Below the pieces are notes generated by a model. It was not told the origin of the DNA and made no database searches. It saw only the letters and a list, made by a program, of their open reading frames with translations. From Rhizobium sp. BK316 (lineage in GTDB: Bacteria; Pseudomonadota; Alphaproteobacteria; Rhizobiales; Rhizobiaceae), in NCBI RefSeq assembly GCF_014193695.1, contig NZ_JACHZR010000006.1, positions 333,038 to 397,037 of the forward strand: a stretch of DNA of 64,000 nucleotides, written 5' to 3'. Positions 49,463 through 60,037 of the stretch are shown here, piece after piece. The translations under genes were made by a program, and so were the position numbers. The stretch's first letter is position 1, and each line of letters starts with the position of its first letter.

Positions 49463-49648
49463 CAGTTTTCCGCTTTCGGCTGCATATGCACGACAATTTG
49501 ACCATAATAATTTGGCTATGAACTTCGCGTTCGCAGCCGATTTGCTTTAACTTTAGTTCAGACTTTAATGTAATCATGGCGGCCGAATTTCAGCAGAGCG
49601 CGCCCGCCTCTGTAGTCGGCCATTGTCTAATAAAGGTCTTCAGGCAAC

Positions 49649-52297
49649 ATGCGAACAGATACCGGTCAGGTCATCAATCTGGCAGATTACCGCCCAACAG
49701 ATTTCGTACTGGAACGCGTCGACCTGACTTTCGAACTGGATCCGACAGAAACAAAGGTGGAAGCGCGGCTGATCTTCCACCGCCGCGAAGGCGCCGATCC
49801 TTCCGCTCCCCTTATCCTCGACGGCGACGAACTCACGCTTTCCAGCCTTCTCTTCGACCAGAACGAACTGGCGCCGGAACGCTATACGGTTACGCCCGAG
49901 AGCCTCACAATCTGCGACCTGCCGGAAACGGTGCCTTTCGAAGTGACCGTCACCACGATCATCAATCCGGAAGCCAATACGCAGCTGATGGGCCTTTACC
50001 GCACCAGCGGCATTTATTGCACGCAATGCGAGGCCGAAGGCTTCCGCCGCATCACCTATTTCCCTGACCGGCCGGACGTGCTGGCGCCCTACACGGTCAA
50101 TATCATCGCCGACAAGGATGCCAATCCGCTGCTCTTGTCGAACGGCAATTTCCTCGGCGGCGCCGGCTACGGCCCGGGCAAGCATTTCGCCGCCTGGTTC
50201 GACCCGCATCCGAAGCCGAGCTATCTCTTCGCACTGGTCGCCGGCGATCTCGGTGTCGTCGAAGACACGTTCACGACGATGTCCGGCCGCGAGGTCGTGC
50301 TGAAGATCTATGTCGAACATGGCAAGGAGCCGCGTGCAGCCTATGCGATGGACGCGCTGAAGCGCTCGATGAAGTGGGACGAGGACGTGTTCGGCCGCGA
50401 ATACGATCTCGACATCTTCATGATCGTCGCCGTCTCCGACTTCAATATGGGGGCCATGGAGAACAAGGGCCTCAACATCTTCAACGACAAATATGTGCTC
50501 GCCGATCCCGAGACCGCGACGGATGCCGACTACGCCAATATCGAGGCGATCATCGCGCATGAGTATTTTCATAACTGGACCGGCAACCGCATCACCTGCC
50601 GCGACTGGTTCCAGCTCTGCCTCAAGGAAGGCCTGACTGTTTATCGCGACCACGAATTCTCGTCGGACCAGCGCTCGCGCCCGGTCAAGCGCATTGCCGA
50701 GGTGCGCCACCTGAAATCCGAGCAGTTCCCGGAAGATGGCGGCCCGCTCGCCCATCCGGTGCGCCCGACCAAATATCGCGAGATCAACAACTTCTATACG
50801 ACGACGGTCTATGAGAAGGGCAGCGAAGTCACGCGCATGATCGCGACCCTGCTCGGGCGCGAGACCTTCAAGAAGGGCATGGACCTCTATTTCGATCGCC
50901 ATGACGGCCAGGCCGTCACGATCGAGGATTTCGTCAAATGCTTCGAGGATGCGAGCGGCCGTGACCTTTCGCAGTTCTCGCTCTGGTATCATCAGGCCGG
51001 CACGCCGCTCGTCACCGCGTCCGGCACTTATGATGCGGCTGCCAAGAGCTTCAGCCTGTCGCTGGAACAGATGATCCCGGCCACCCCCGGTCAGCCGACC
51101 AAGGAGCCGATGCATATTCCGCTGAGCCTTGCGCTTTTTGCCGAGGACGGTTCCAAGATCGAGCCTGTTACCGTCGAAGGCGCCGAATATGCCGGCGAGG
51201 TGCTGCATCTGACGGCGCGCACGCAGACGGCCGTCTTCCACGGCATCGGCTCGCGGCCGGTGGTTTCGATCAACCGCAGCTTCTCCGCGCCGATCAACCT
51301 GCATTTCGACCAGAGCCCGGCAGATCTCGCCCTGCTTGCCCGCTATGAGACGGATCATTTCGCCCGCTGGCAGGCGCTGACGGATCTCGCGCTGCCGAAC
51401 CTCCTGAAGGCTGCCCGAGATGCACGCGAGGGCACTGCGATCGTCTGCGAACAGACCTTCGTCGACACGTTGATTGCGGCGGCTGCCGATGAAGGCCTCG
51501 AGCCTGCCTTCCGCGCCCAGGCGCTGGCCTTGCCGAGCGAATCCGACATCGCGCGCGAACTCGGCAGCAATATCGACCCCGATGCCATCCATGCCGGTCG
51601 CCAGGCGGTCATGAAGCAGATCGCCGAAGCCGGCAAAGCCACCTTCGCAGCCCTCTACGACGCGATGACCACACCCGGCAACTTCAGCCCGGATGCCAAG
51701 AGCGCCGGCCGCCGTGCGCTGCGCAACGCTGCGCTGACCTACCTCTCCTATGCCGAGGGCAGCCCCGTTCGCGCCACGGCCGCCTTCGACGGCGCCAACA
51801 ACATGACCGATCTCAGCCATGCGCTGACGATCCTCGCCCATCGTTTCCCCGACAGCACAGAGGCCAAGGCGGCGCTCGAAACCTTCCGCAGCCGTTTCCA
51901 GGAAAACGCGCTCGTCGTCGACAAGTGGTTTGCGATCCAGGCCGGCATTCCCGGACCGGGCGCGCTCGATCGCGTCAAGGCGCTGATGGAAAACCCGCTC
52001 TTCAAGCGCACGAACCCGAACCGCATGCGCTCGCTGGTCGGCACGTTCGCCTTCGGCAATCCGACCGGCTTCGGCCGCGCCGACGGCGAAGGCTACCGCT
52101 TCCTCGCCGGCGAGATCCTCGATATCGACCAGCGCAACCCGCAGCTTGCCGCACGTCTGCTGACCTCGATGCGCTCCTGGCGCTCGCTGGAATCGGCCCG
52201 CGCCGATCACGCGCGTTCGGCCCTGATGGAAATCGAAAAGGCAGCCAGTCTTTCGACCGATGTCCGCGACATCGTCGAGCGCACCCTCAAGGGCTGA
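49649..52297 (+). CDS. pepN: Aminopeptidase N
   Basis: The 882-aa M1-family zinc aminopeptidase has the exopeptidase motif GAMENKGLNIF and the zinc site IAHEYFHNWTGNRITCRDWFQLCLKEGLTVYRD (HExxH...E). It includes the E. coli PepN-type C-terminal helical domain of about 400 residues. It removes N-terminal residues from peptides in the cytoplasm. Length matches the bacterial PepN group. The gene stands ahead of the PleC-like kinase on the same strand, with a strong hairpin between them. Confidence 0.96.
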   Translation: MRTDTGQVINLADYRPTDFVLERVDLTFELDPTETKVEARLIFHRREGADPSAPLILDGDELTLSSLLFDQNELAPERYTVTPESLTICDLPETVPFEVTVTTIINPEANTQLMGLYRTSGIYCTQCEAEGFRRITYFPDRPDVLAPYTVNIIADKDANPLLLSNGNFLGGAGYGPGKHFAAWFDPHPKPSYLFALVAGDLGVVEDTFTTMSGREVVLKIYVEHGKEPRAAYAMDALKRSMKWDEDVFGREYDLDIFMIVAVSDFNMGAMENKGLNIFNDKYVLADPETATDADYANIEAIIAHEYFHNWTGNRITCRDWFQLCLKEGLTVYRDHEFSSDQRSRPVKRIAEVRHLKSEQFPEDGGPLAHPVRPTKYREINNFYTTTVYEKGSEVTRMIATLLGRETFKKGMDLYFDRHDGQAVTIEDFVKCFEDASGRDLSQFSLWYHQAGTPLVTASGTYDAAAKSFSLSLEQMIPATPGQPTKEPMHIPLSLALFAEDGSKIEPVTVEGAEYAGEVLHLTARTQTAVFHGIGSRPVVSINRSFSAPINLHFDQSPADLALLARYETDHFARWQALTDLALPNLLKAARDAREGTAIVCEQTFVDTLIAAAADEGLEPAFRAQALALPSESDIARELGSNIDPDAIHAGRQAVMKQIAEAGKATFAALYDAMTTPGNFSPDAKSAGRRALRNAALTYLSYAEGSPVRATAAFDGANNMTDLSHALTILAHRFPDSTEAKAALETFRSRFQENALVVDKWFAIQAGIPGPGALDRVKALMENPLFKRTNPNRMRSLVGTFAFGNPTGFGRADGEGYRFLAGEILDIDQRNPQLAARLLTSMRSWRSLESARADHARSALMEIEKAASLSTDVRDIVERTLKG

Positions 52298-52316
52298 CTT
52301 GCGCAAGTGATTTGCC

Positions 52317-52350
52317 GCCTGGCTGCCTTCATCGGATGAAGCAGCCAGGC
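52317..52350 (+). terminator. Hairpin terminator after pepN
   Basis: GCCTGGCTGC/GCAGCCAGGC arms continue inward as TTCATC/GATGAA, making a 16-bp stem with one bulge, 20 nt after the stop codon. Confidence 0.78.
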
Positions 52351-52501
52351 TGTGCCATCTGCGAATCTCTTTGAAAAACCAGCAATCACAAATGGTTAAC
52401 AAAATTTTACCATCGGCTCTGGACAAGGCGAATCACGCATGATTCTCTACGTGTAGTTCGAGCGAGCGGCGCGCGAATCACACGAGGGATTAGGTTCAGA
52501 G

Positions 52502-54817
52502 ATGATGGACGTGCGGCGGGCAACCGCGGCCGAAGGACGGCTGCGTGTCGATTTTGGCGGGCTCAAAGCCTGGCGCGACAGCCTGTCCGGACAGACTGCA
52601 AAAGCTCCTGAGCCATTGCTGCGCCACCTGCCAAAGGCCGAGCTTCTGCTGAAGCGCGCCATCCCCGTTCTGATCGTCGCCTTCCTTGCCGTGGTGGCAA
52701 CCTCGCATTTCTTCGGCATGGTCAGCGAATACAGCCGCATGGCCGCCTCCGCGCGCCATGCGACGGCGCTTTCCGCTGCGACTGCTGCTGCCGTCTTTTC
52801 CGATGCGACCGATGTGTTCGACGGCGGCAACGCTGCGGAAGCGCAGGCGCGTCTTGCGAAGTTCCTGCCGCAGGACCGGCTGGAAAACGGTGCCTTCGTG
52901 CTGCTGGTGCAGGCAAGCGGCAAGGTCTTCGCGGCAACGGCGGCGGGTGCCGCCTATGTCGGCGCCGATGTCTCGACGCTCTTTCCCGAGATCTCCGCCA
53001 TCCGCCGGTTCGGCGACCGCACCGATGTCATCGAGACGAGCATCGGCGGCGAGCTGCATTATGCCGAGATCGCCCTGATGGGCACGGCCGGCGGCTATAT
53101 CATTTCCGCCACCTCGCTCAACGAGATCAACCGCCTCTGGCGCGAAGAGCTGACGCTCAACGTTACGCTGTTTGCCGGCATTTCCTCCATTCTGCTGGTC
53201 ATCCTCTACGCCTATTACATGCAGGTGAAGCGGGCACGCGATGCCGACGACATCTTCCTGGAATCCAATCTCAGGGTCGAGACCGCGCTGTCGCGCGGCC
53301 GCTGCGGCCTCTGGGATTTCGATTTCCACAACCGCGAATTCTTCTGGTCGCGCTCGATGTACGACATGCTCGGGCTTGCCGGTTCCGACAAGACGATGAG
53401 TTTCGCCGATGCGGCCCGCCTCATGCACCCCGAAGACAACGGCCTGCATGAGATCGCGCGGGCCGTCGCCAAGGGCGATTCCGGCCAGGTCGACCAGATC
53501 TTCCGTATGCGCCATGCGGCCGGCCACTACGTCTGGATGCGCGCCCGCGCCCAGGTGATCCGTAGCCATTCCGGCCGCGTGCACATGATCGGCATTGCCA
53601 TGGACGTGACCGAGCAGCATCGCCTTGCCCAGCGCTATGCCGAGGCCGACCAGCGTCTGGCCGATGCCATCGAATGCACTTCGGAAGCCTTCGTGCTATG
53701 GGACAAGAACGACCGGCTCGTCATGTGCAACGCGCATTTCCAGCAGGCCTACGGCCTTCCCGACAGCGTGCTCGTGCCCGGCACGGAGCGCACGGTCGTC
53801 CATGCCGCTGCGGCCCGTCCCGTCATCGAGCGGCGCATCGCCGATGCAGACGGCTCCGGCTATTCGCGCACGACGGAAGTACAGCTTGCCGACGAACGCT
53901 GGCTGCAGATCAACGAGCGGCGCACCCGCGACGGCGGCCGCGTTTCCGTCGGCACCGACATCACGCCTTTGAAGCGTCACCAGGAGCGCCTGCGCGACTC
54001 CGAGCGGCGGCTGATGGCGACGATCAACGATCTCTCCGCCTCGCGCCAGACGTTGGAGACGCAGAAGGCCGAGCTTTCGACCGCCAACTCCAACTATCTC
54101 GTGGAGAAGGAACGCGCGGAAGCAGCCAACAAGGCGAAATCGGAATTCCTCGCCAACATGTCGCATGAGCTGCGCACACCGCTCAACGCCATCCTCGGCT
54201 TCTCGGAGATCCTGCAGAACCAGATGTTCGGCCCGCTCGGTTCAGCCAAGTACAATGAATATGCCCGCGATATCCATGACAGCGGCAAACATCTCCTGAA
54301 CGTCATCAACGACATCCTGGATATGTCGAAGATCGAGGCGGGCCATATGCTGCTGTCGCGCGAGCGCACCGACCTTGCACCGCTGATCGAGGAAAGCCTG
54401 CGCTTCACCGCCATTCCGGCCGCTGAAAAGAACATCGTCATCGAGCAGCGCATCTCCTCGGGCATGACGCTGATGGCTGACCGCCGCGCCATGAAGCAGG
54501 TGCTGCTGAACCTGCTTTCCAATGCCGTGAAGTTCACCAACGAGGGCGGGCGCATTGCCGTGCGCACCCGCCGCGTCGCCGATGGCGTCATGGTCACCAT
54601 CGCCGACACCGGCATCGGCATTCCCCGCTCGGCGCTGACCAAGATCGGCCAGCCCTTCGAGCAGGTGCAGAGCCAATATGCCAAGAGCAAGGGCGGCTCC
54701 GGCCTGGGCCTCTCCATCTCCCGCTCGCTCACCAATCTCCACGGCGGCAGCATGAAGATCCGCTCGCGCGAGTCGGTCGGAACGGTCATCTCGCTGCGTA
54801 TTCCCGATCACGGCTGA
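52502..54817 (+). CDS. pleC: PAS-domain sensor histidine kinase, PleC-like
   Basis: The 771-aa kinase has an N-terminal membrane helix (about 50-72), a periplasmic region, a second helix (about 220-240), PAS/PAC segments (about 265-490), a coiled coil, and HisKA plus HATPase. The phosphoacceptor is in MSHELRTPLNAILGFSEILQNQMFGPLG; the rest (YARDIHDSGKHLLNVINDILDMSKIEAG) is the dimerisation motif of the PleC/DivJ/PdhS group. These kinases act on DivK/PleD in alphaproteobacterial cell-cycle polarity. The pepN-kinase-glnE order agrees with the pleC locus I recall in Sinorhizobium. The symbol is provisional. Confidence 0.75.
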   Translation: MMDVRRATAAEGRLRVDFGGLKAWRDSLSGQTAKAPEPLLRHLPKAELLLKRAIPVLIVAFLAVVATSHFFGMVSEYSRMAASARHATALSAATAAAVFSDATDVFDGGNAAEAQARLAKFLPQDRLENGAFVLLVQASGKVFAATAAGAAYVGADVSTLFPEISAIRRFGDRTDVIETSIGGELHYAEIALMGTAGGYIISATSLNEINRLWREELTLNVTLFAGISSILLVILYAYYMQVKRARDADDIFLESNLRVETALSRGRCGLWDFDFHNREFFWSRSMYDMLGLAGSDKTMSFADAARLMHPEDNGLHEIARAVAKGDSGQVDQIFRMRHAAGHYVWMRARAQVIRSHSGRVHMIGIAMDVTEQHRLAQRYAEADQRLADAIECTSEAFVLWDKNDRLVMCNAHFQQAYGLPDSVLVPGTERTVVHAAAARPVIERRIADADGSGYSRTTEVQLADERWLQINERRTRDGGRVSVGTDITPLKRHQERLRDSERRLMATINDLSASRQTLETQKAELSTANSNYLVEKERAEAANKAKSEFLANMSHELRTPLNAILGFSEILQNQMFGPLGSAKYNEYARDIHDSGKHLLNVINDILDMSKIEAGHMLLSRERTDLAPLIEESLRFTAIPAAEKNIVIEQRISSGMTLMADRRAMKQVLLNLLSNAVKFTNEGGRIAVRTRRVADGVMVTIADTGIGIPRSALTKIGQPFEQVQSQYAKSKGGSGLGLSISRSLTNLHGGSMKIRSRESVGTVISLRIPDHG

Positions 54818-54828
54818 CGCGGAAAGGC

Positions 54829-57786
54829 TCAGGCCTTTACCACTGTCTGGAAGACCTTGCGGACAGCCTTGGACAGCCGCTTCACCTCACCCTCCAAAGT
54901 CTTGATGTCAGGGCAGTCTCCGGCCCGGCAGACGAGCTCGGTCAGGCCCGCAGGCGCCTCCTTCGGATCGAACATTCCATCGATGCAGAGGCGGATGAGC
55001 TGTGAAAGCTCGGTATAGAGGGTAAAAGCTTCAAGGCAGGTATCGAGGTCTGCCGAACCCATCAGCTTCTCGCCCAGCACCTTCAGTGCCGCGCCCGTTG
55101 TCAGGCCGTTGATCCTGATCTCGACACCTTTGGCCGGCGCGATCAGGGCGAGATATTGGGCGATGAATTCAACATCGATCACGCCGCCCGGAATGAGCTT
55201 CAGATCCCAGCCATTCTCCGGTGCCTTTTCCTTTTCGATCAGCTCGCGCATCTCAGCCACGTCATGGGTCACCTTGGCGACATCGCGTTTCACCGAGAGC
55301 ACATCTGCAATGATGCCTTCCGCCTCGCCGATCAGGCTTTGATCGCCGCAGATCAGCCGGGCGCGGGAGAGCGCCATATGCTCCCAGGTCCAGGCCTCTT
55401 CGCGCTGGTATTTGCCGAAGGCATTGATGCGGGTGGCGACCGGTCCCTTGTTGCCGGAGGGGCGAAGGCGCATGTCGACGTCATAGAGCACGCCTTCGGC
55501 CGTCGGGGCCGAGAAAGCGGCGATCAGGCGTTGAGTGATGCGGGTGAAGTATCGTGTGGCATCGAGCGGCTTTGCACCGTCGGATTCGGCTGACGCATCG
55601 TCGTAATCGTAGAGCAGGATGAGGTCGATATCGGAGCCCGCCGTCAGTTCGAAGCTGCCGAGCTTGCCCATTCCGGCGATGGCGATACGCCCGCCGGGAT
55701 AATCGCCGTGCGCGACGCGGATCTCCTTCATGACAGCATCAAGTGCCGCCTCGATAATGAGGTCCGCGAGATGGGTAAAGGCGCGCGAGGCCATGTCACC
55801 GTTGATCGAGCCGGTCAGCAGGCGGATGCCGATCAAAAAGCGCTGTTCGGAGGCGAAGATGCGCAGCCGGTCCAGCACTTCTTCATAGTGTCGGGCCTGC
55901 ACCAGCGAGCCCTTCAGCCGCTCGCCGAGATAGTCGCGCGTCGGCAGCTCGGCCATCAGGCCGGGATCGAGCATGCCGTCGAAGACATGCGGGCGGGCGG
56001 CGATGACTTCCGCGAGCTTCGGCGCCGAGGACATGATGTTGACGATCAGGGAAAGCAGCGCCGGATTGCTGCCGAGCAGCGAGAAGAGCTGGATGCCTGA
56101 CGGCAGGCCGGAAATGAAACTGTCGAAGCGCAGCAGCGCCTCGTCCGCCCGTTTACTTTCGCCGAAGACGCGCAGAAGCTCGGGCGCCAGTTCCGTCAGA
56201 CGTTCGCGCGCCTCGACCGATTGCGTGGCGCGGTAGCGGCCGTAGTGCCAGGTGCGGATGACGCGTGAAATATCCGATGGTCGTTCGAAGCCAAGCTTCT
56301 TCAGCGTCTCCAGCGTATCGGGATCGTCGCCCTGACCGGTGAAGACGAGATTGCCGGTTCCAACGGAGAGCTTCGTTTCCTGCTCGAAAAGGTCGGCGTA
56401 GCGCCGCTCGACCGTCTTCAGCACCTCGACCAGCCGCTCGGAAAAGCTCGGCGTATCGGTAAAGCCCATCATGAAGGCGATGCGCTTCAGCTCTGCATCG
56501 GTTTCCGGCAGGAGATGGGTCTGCTCGTCGCGCACCATCTGGATGCGGTGCTCGACATCCCTAAGGAACCAGTAGGCCTCCGTCAGCTCGTCGCGGGTTT
56601 CCGCATCGATCCACTTTGCCTTGGTGAGCTCCGCCAGCGTCTCCTCGGTGACGCGCGAACGCAGTGCCGGCATCCGGCCGCCGGCGATCAGCTGCTGGGT
56701 CTGCACGAAGAATTCGATCTCGCGGATGCCGCCGCGGCCGAGCTTGACGTTATGGCCCTTCACGGCGATTGCGCCATGCCCCTTGTGGGCGTGGATCTGC
56801 CGCTTGATGGAGTGGATGTCTGATATCGCCGCATAATCGAGATATTTGCGGAAGACGAAGGGAGCAAGGCCGCGCAGGAACTGCTCGCCAGCGGCAATAT
56901 CGCCGGCGACGGCGCGGGCCTTGATGAAGGCGGCTCGCTCCCAGTTCTGCCCCCTGCCCTCGTAATAGATCATGGCGGCATCGACTGACATTGCCAGCGG
57001 TGTCGAGCCGGGGTCCGGCCGCAGCCTGAGATCGGTGCGGAAGACATAACCGGCCGCCGTGCGCTCCTGCAGGATGCGCACCAGCCGCCGCATCATACGC
57101 GGGAAAATCTCGATCGCATCATCCGGATCAGGCACGATGCCGGCCTCTTCGTCGAAGAAGACGACGAGATCGATATCGGAGGAATAGTTGAGCTCGGAAG
57201 CGCCGAGCTTGCCCATGCCGAGAACGATGAGGCCGGAACCTTCGCTCGGTGCAGCAATATTCTTCAGTTTCAGCTTGCCGCTTTCATGCGTCGACAGCAG
57301 CAGATGATTGATGGCGGCCGTCACCGAGGCCTCGGCGAGTTCGCTGAGCCAGCCGGTCGTCGCCCGGCCGTCGAAGATGCGGGCGAGATCGGCAAGGGCT
57401 ACGAGGAAGGCCACTCTGCGCTTGACGATGCGAAGCCTGGTCATCACTTGGCCTTCGCCCGGCGCGTTTCCGTCACTGTTCGGCTTCCAGCAATCGCGCG
57501 CCTCTGATATCAGCGTCTCGATCTGCGGTTCCAGCGGATCGCTGATGGCGGAGGCAAGCATGGCCGGATCGAGATTGGCGATCTCACGCAGGTAGGGAGA
57601 GAGGGTCAGGACGGCGGCGATGAAATCGCGCAGCGCGCCTTCGGCCTTCAGCATTTCGGCGACAACAGGCTCGCTCTTGCCGATATCCTGCAGGTCTACG
57701 ATCGCCGCTTTCAGTTCCGTCTGGTTCAACGGCCGCAGAAGTCCTTCGGCGACATCCTTCAAGCCGTGCTTCGATTTCATCAGCAT
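54829..57786 (-). CDS. glnE: Glutamine synthetase adenylyltransferase/adenylyl-removing enzyme
   Basis: The ~985-aa bifunctional enzyme adenylylates and deadenylylates glutamine synthetase under PII control. Two nucleotidyltransferase domains are visible. One lies around GMGKLGASELNYSSDIDLVVFFD in the N-terminal half (deadenylylase). The other is around GMGKLGSFELTAGSDIDLILLYDYD in the C-terminal half (adenylylase). Each is followed by a helical domain. ATG 57786 has GGGAG upstream; 57780 and 57810 are alternatives. It is convergent with the PleC-like gene (11 bp apart) and lies behind a two-component pair on the same strand. Confidence 0.96.
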   Translation of the reverse strand: MLMKSKHGLKDVAEGLLRPLNQTELKAAIVDLQDIGKSEPVVAEMLKAEGALRDFIAAVLTLSPYLREIANLDPAMLASAISDPLEPQIETLISEARDCWKPNSDGNAPGEGQVMTRLRIVKRRVAFLVALADLARIFDGRATTGWLSELAEASVTAAINHLLLSTHESGKLKLKNIAAPSEGSGLIVLGMGKLGASELNYSSDIDLVVFFDEEAGIVPDPDDAIEIFPRMMRRLVRILQERTAAGYVFRTDLRLRPDPGSTPLAMSVDAAMIYYEGRGQNWERAAFIKARAVAGDIAAGEQFLRGLAPFVFRKYLDYAAISDIHSIKRQIHAHKGHGAIAVKGHNVKLGRGGIREIEFFVQTQQLIAGGRMPALRSRVTEETLAELTKAKWIDAETRDELTEAYWFLRDVEHRIQMVRDEQTHLLPETDAELKRIAFMMGFTDTPSFSERLVEVLKTVERRYADLFEQETKLSVGTGNLVFTGQGDDPDTLETLKKLGFERPSDISRVIRTWHYGRYRATQSVEARERLTELAPELLRVFGESKRADEALLRFDSFISGLPSGIQLFSLLGSNPALLSLIVNIMSSAPKLAEVIAARPHVFDGMLDPGLMAELPTRDYLGERLKGSLVQARHYEEVLDRLRIFASEQRFLIGIRLLTGSINGDMASRAFTHLADLIIEAALDAVMKEIRVAHGDYPGGRIAIAGMGKLGSFELTAGSDIDLILLYDYDDASAESDGAKPLDATRYFTRITQRLIAAFSAPTAEGVLYDVDMRLRPSGNKGPVATRINAFGKYQREEAWTWEHMALSRARLICGDQSLIGEAEGIIADVLSVKRDVAKVTHDVAEMRELIEKEKAPENGWDLKLIPGGVIDVEFIAQYLALIAPAKGVEIRINGLTTGAALKVLGEKLMGSADLDTCLEAFTLYTELSQLIRLCIDGMFDPKEAPAGLTELVCRAGDCPDIKTLEGEVKRLSKAVRKVFQTVVKA

Positions 57787-57867
57787 TCGCTCTCCCTGGC
57801 ATAGCCGCAATGCGACTTTAAACTAGGGTGTCAGCGTGAAAGCGCCAACATGAAAATGATAAGGAAA

Positions 57868-59274
57868 TCAGGCAGGCCTGACGGGGAAAACCATGCTGAC
57901 GGTGAGGCCGGGACGCTCCGCATTGCCGGGCTCGGTGTCGGAAAGCTCCAGCGTGCCGCCATGCAGCTCCATGATTGCTTCGACGAGCGAGAGGCCAAGT
58001 CCGGTGCCCGGTTTCGAGCGGCTTTCATCCAGGCGCACGAAGCGCTTCACTACGTCCTCGCGCCGGTCAGGCGGGACGCCCGGGCCGTGGTCGGCGACCG
58101 ATAGGCAGATGCCGTCGGGGCGGCGGCTGAGCTTCACCGAGACGGAGCCTGCGCCTTGGGTATCGGCGGAATATTTGATCGCATTGTCGAGCAGATTGAA
58201 GATCGCCTGGCCGATCAGTTCGCGGTTGCCCTGTATCTCGATGCCAGGCTCGATCTCGGATGTCAGCGCCATGCCTGCCTCATCGGCCACCGGCTCGTAG
58301 AGTTCGGCGCTGTCGGCGACGATGGCGGAAAGCTCGATCGGCGACATTTCGGCGGCGACGGAACCCGCCTCGACGCGAGAGATCATCAGCAGCGCGTTGA
58401 AGGTGCGGATGAGCTGGTCCGATTCGGAGATGATGCCTTCGAGAGCGCCGCGGCGCAGCTCGCGGTCCTCCATGTCGAGCGCATCGGCGGCCTTGTTGCG
58501 CAGGCGCGTCAGCGGCGTCTTCAGGTCATGGGCGATATTGTCGGAGACCTGCCGCAGCCCTTCGTTCAGCTTTTCGATGCGTTCCAGCATGGTGTTCAGT
58601 GAGACGGAAAGACGATCGAACTCGTCACCCGAGCCGCCGACCGGCAGGCGCTGCGAGAGATCGCCGGCCATGATCTTCTTGCCGGCGTCCGACATGCGGT
58701 CGATGCGTTTCAGCGCATTGCGGCCGATGCCAAACCAGATGATGATGGCGCCGAGACCCATGATAGCGAGCGCGATCATGAGGGCCTGGCGCACCAGCAC
58801 GCGAAAACGTTCCGGCTCGCCAAGGTCGCGGCCGATCAGTACGCGCAGGCCGTTGTCGAGAACGAAGATGTTGGCAATCGCCATATGCCGCACCAGACCG
58901 CTATCGGTATAGCGCTGATACATGAAGGGTACCGAGGTCCAGCCCTGCTCCTCGAAAACGCCTGGCTGCACGGAAGCGACGTTGCCGGCAAGGATATCGC
59001 CCGAGGGACCGGCGATGAGATAGAGATTGGCGCCCGGCTGACGGGCGCGGCGCTCCATCGTGCGCAGGAGCAGGTTCATGCCGCCGGCATCATAGGCGCG
59101 CTGGACCTGCGTCACCTCCTGGGCGACCGAATCGCGGATCTGGCCGGACAGCAGCCGCTCGGACATCGCCGTCACATAGAAGACGAGCGTTGCGGCGCAG
59201 ATGGCAAAGAGCAGGATATAAAGGGCCGAAAGGCGGACTGCTGTGGATTTGAAAAGAACCCAGAAGCGGCTCAT
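57868..59274 (-). CDS. Two-component sensor histidine kinase (PhoQ/CzcS-like)
   Basis: The 468-aa kinase has membrane helices at about 15-37 and 160-180 flanking a ~120-residue periplasmic domain. A HAMP domain follows (NALKRIDRMSDAGKKIMAGDLSQRLP), then HisKA with the phosphoacceptor in SDNIAHDLKTPLTRLRN, and HATPase with N (NLLDNAIKYSAD) and G boxes (GPGVPP, GTGLGLSLVEAI). ATG 59274 overlaps the response-regulator stop as ATGA, so the pair is translationally coupled. It is located between degP and glnE. The periplasmic signal may be envelope stress, given the adjacent degP. Confidence 0.92.
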   Translation of the reverse strand: MSRFWVLFKSTAVRLSALYILLFAICAATLVFYVTAMSERLLSGQIRDSVAQEVTQVQRAYDAGGMNLLLRTMERRARQPGANLYLIAGPSGDILAGNVASVQPGVFEEQGWTSVPFMYQRYTDSGLVRHMAIANIFVLDNGLRVLIGRDLGEPERFRVLVRQALMIALAIMGLGAIIIWFGIGRNALKRIDRMSDAGKKIMAGDLSQRLPVGGSGDEFDRLSVSLNTMLERIEKLNEGLRQVSDNIAHDLKTPLTRLRNKAADALDMEDRELRRGALEGIISESDQLIRTFNALLMISRVEAGSVAAEMSPIELSAIVADSAELYEPVADEAGMALTSEIEPGIEIQGNRELIGQAIFNLLDNAIKYSADTQGAGSVSVKLSRRPDGICLSVADHGPGVPPDRREDVVKRFVRLDESRSKPGTGLGLSLVEAIMELHGGTLELSDTEPGNAERPGLTVSMVFPVRPA

Positions 59275-59948
59275 CCCTCGTCCTTGATCATGTAACCCGC
59301 GCCGCGGATCGTCTTCAGCAGCGGCTGGCTGAAGTCCTTCTCGATCTTGGAGCGCAGGCGCGAGACATGCACGTCGATGACATTGGTCTGCGGATCGAAA
59401 TGGTAATCCCAAACATTTTCGAGCAGCATGGTGCGGGTCACCACCTGGCCGGCATTCTTCATGAGATATTCCAGCAGGCGGAATTCGCGCGGCTGCAGCG
59501 GGATTTCCTTGCCGCCGCGGCGGACTTCATGCGAGAGGCGGTCGAGTTCGAGATCGCCGACGCGATAGACGACGTCCTGATCGGGCGTGCCCTTTCGGCG
59601 GCCGAGGACTTCGACGCGGGCCAGCAGCTCGCTGAAAGCGTAGGGCTTCGGCAGGTAATCGTCGCCGCCGGCGCGCAGACCCGTGACGCGGTCATCGACC
59701 TGGCCGAGCGCAGAAAGAATGAGAACGGGCGTGTGGATACCCTTGCGGCGCAGCTCGCTGATGACGGAAAGACCATCGCGGCGCGGCAGCATGCGGTCGA
59801 TGACGATGACGTCATAGGTATTTTCCGACCCCATGAAGAGACCGCTTTCGCCGTCGCTTGCATGGTCGGCAACGATGCCCGCCTCACGAAAGGCTTTCGT
59901 GAGATAAACCGCCGCTTCGAGATCGTCTTCGATGATGAGAATCTTCAT
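59271..59948 (-). CDS. OmpR/PhoB-family response regulator
   Basis: The 225-aa regulator has a receiver domain: acidic pocket IIEDD, phosphoacceptor Asp in VIVIDRMLPRRDG, and Lys in YLPKPY. The OmpR-type winged helix follows (LQPREFRLLEYLMKNAGQVVTRTMLLENVWDYHFDPQTNVIDVHVSRLRSKI). MKILIIEDD at 59948 is the canonical start; an in-frame ATG at 60017 would add 23 residues. It is coupled to the downstream kinase by a 4-bp overlap. It lies 200 bp downstream of degP on the same strand, so it may share or control that transcript. Confidence 0.92.
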   Translation of the reverse strand: MKILIIEDDLEAAVYLTKAFREAGIVADHASDGESGLFMGSENTYDVIVIDRMLPRRDGLSVISELRRKGIHTPVLILSALGQVDDRVTGLRAGGDDYLPKPYAFSELLARVEVLGRRKGTPDQDVVYRVGDLELDRLSHEVRRGGKEIPLQPREFRLLEYLMKNAGQVVTRTMLLENVWDYHFDPQTNVIDVHVSRLRSKIEKDFSQPLLKTIRGAGYMIKDEG

Positions 59949-60037
59949 GCGGCCGACATTACCCGCCGGTTGCTTTTCGGCAAGGCTCAAAGCGTCTTCC
60001 TGTTGTGCGGAGGTCATTGCGGGCGTCCTTCGTAATT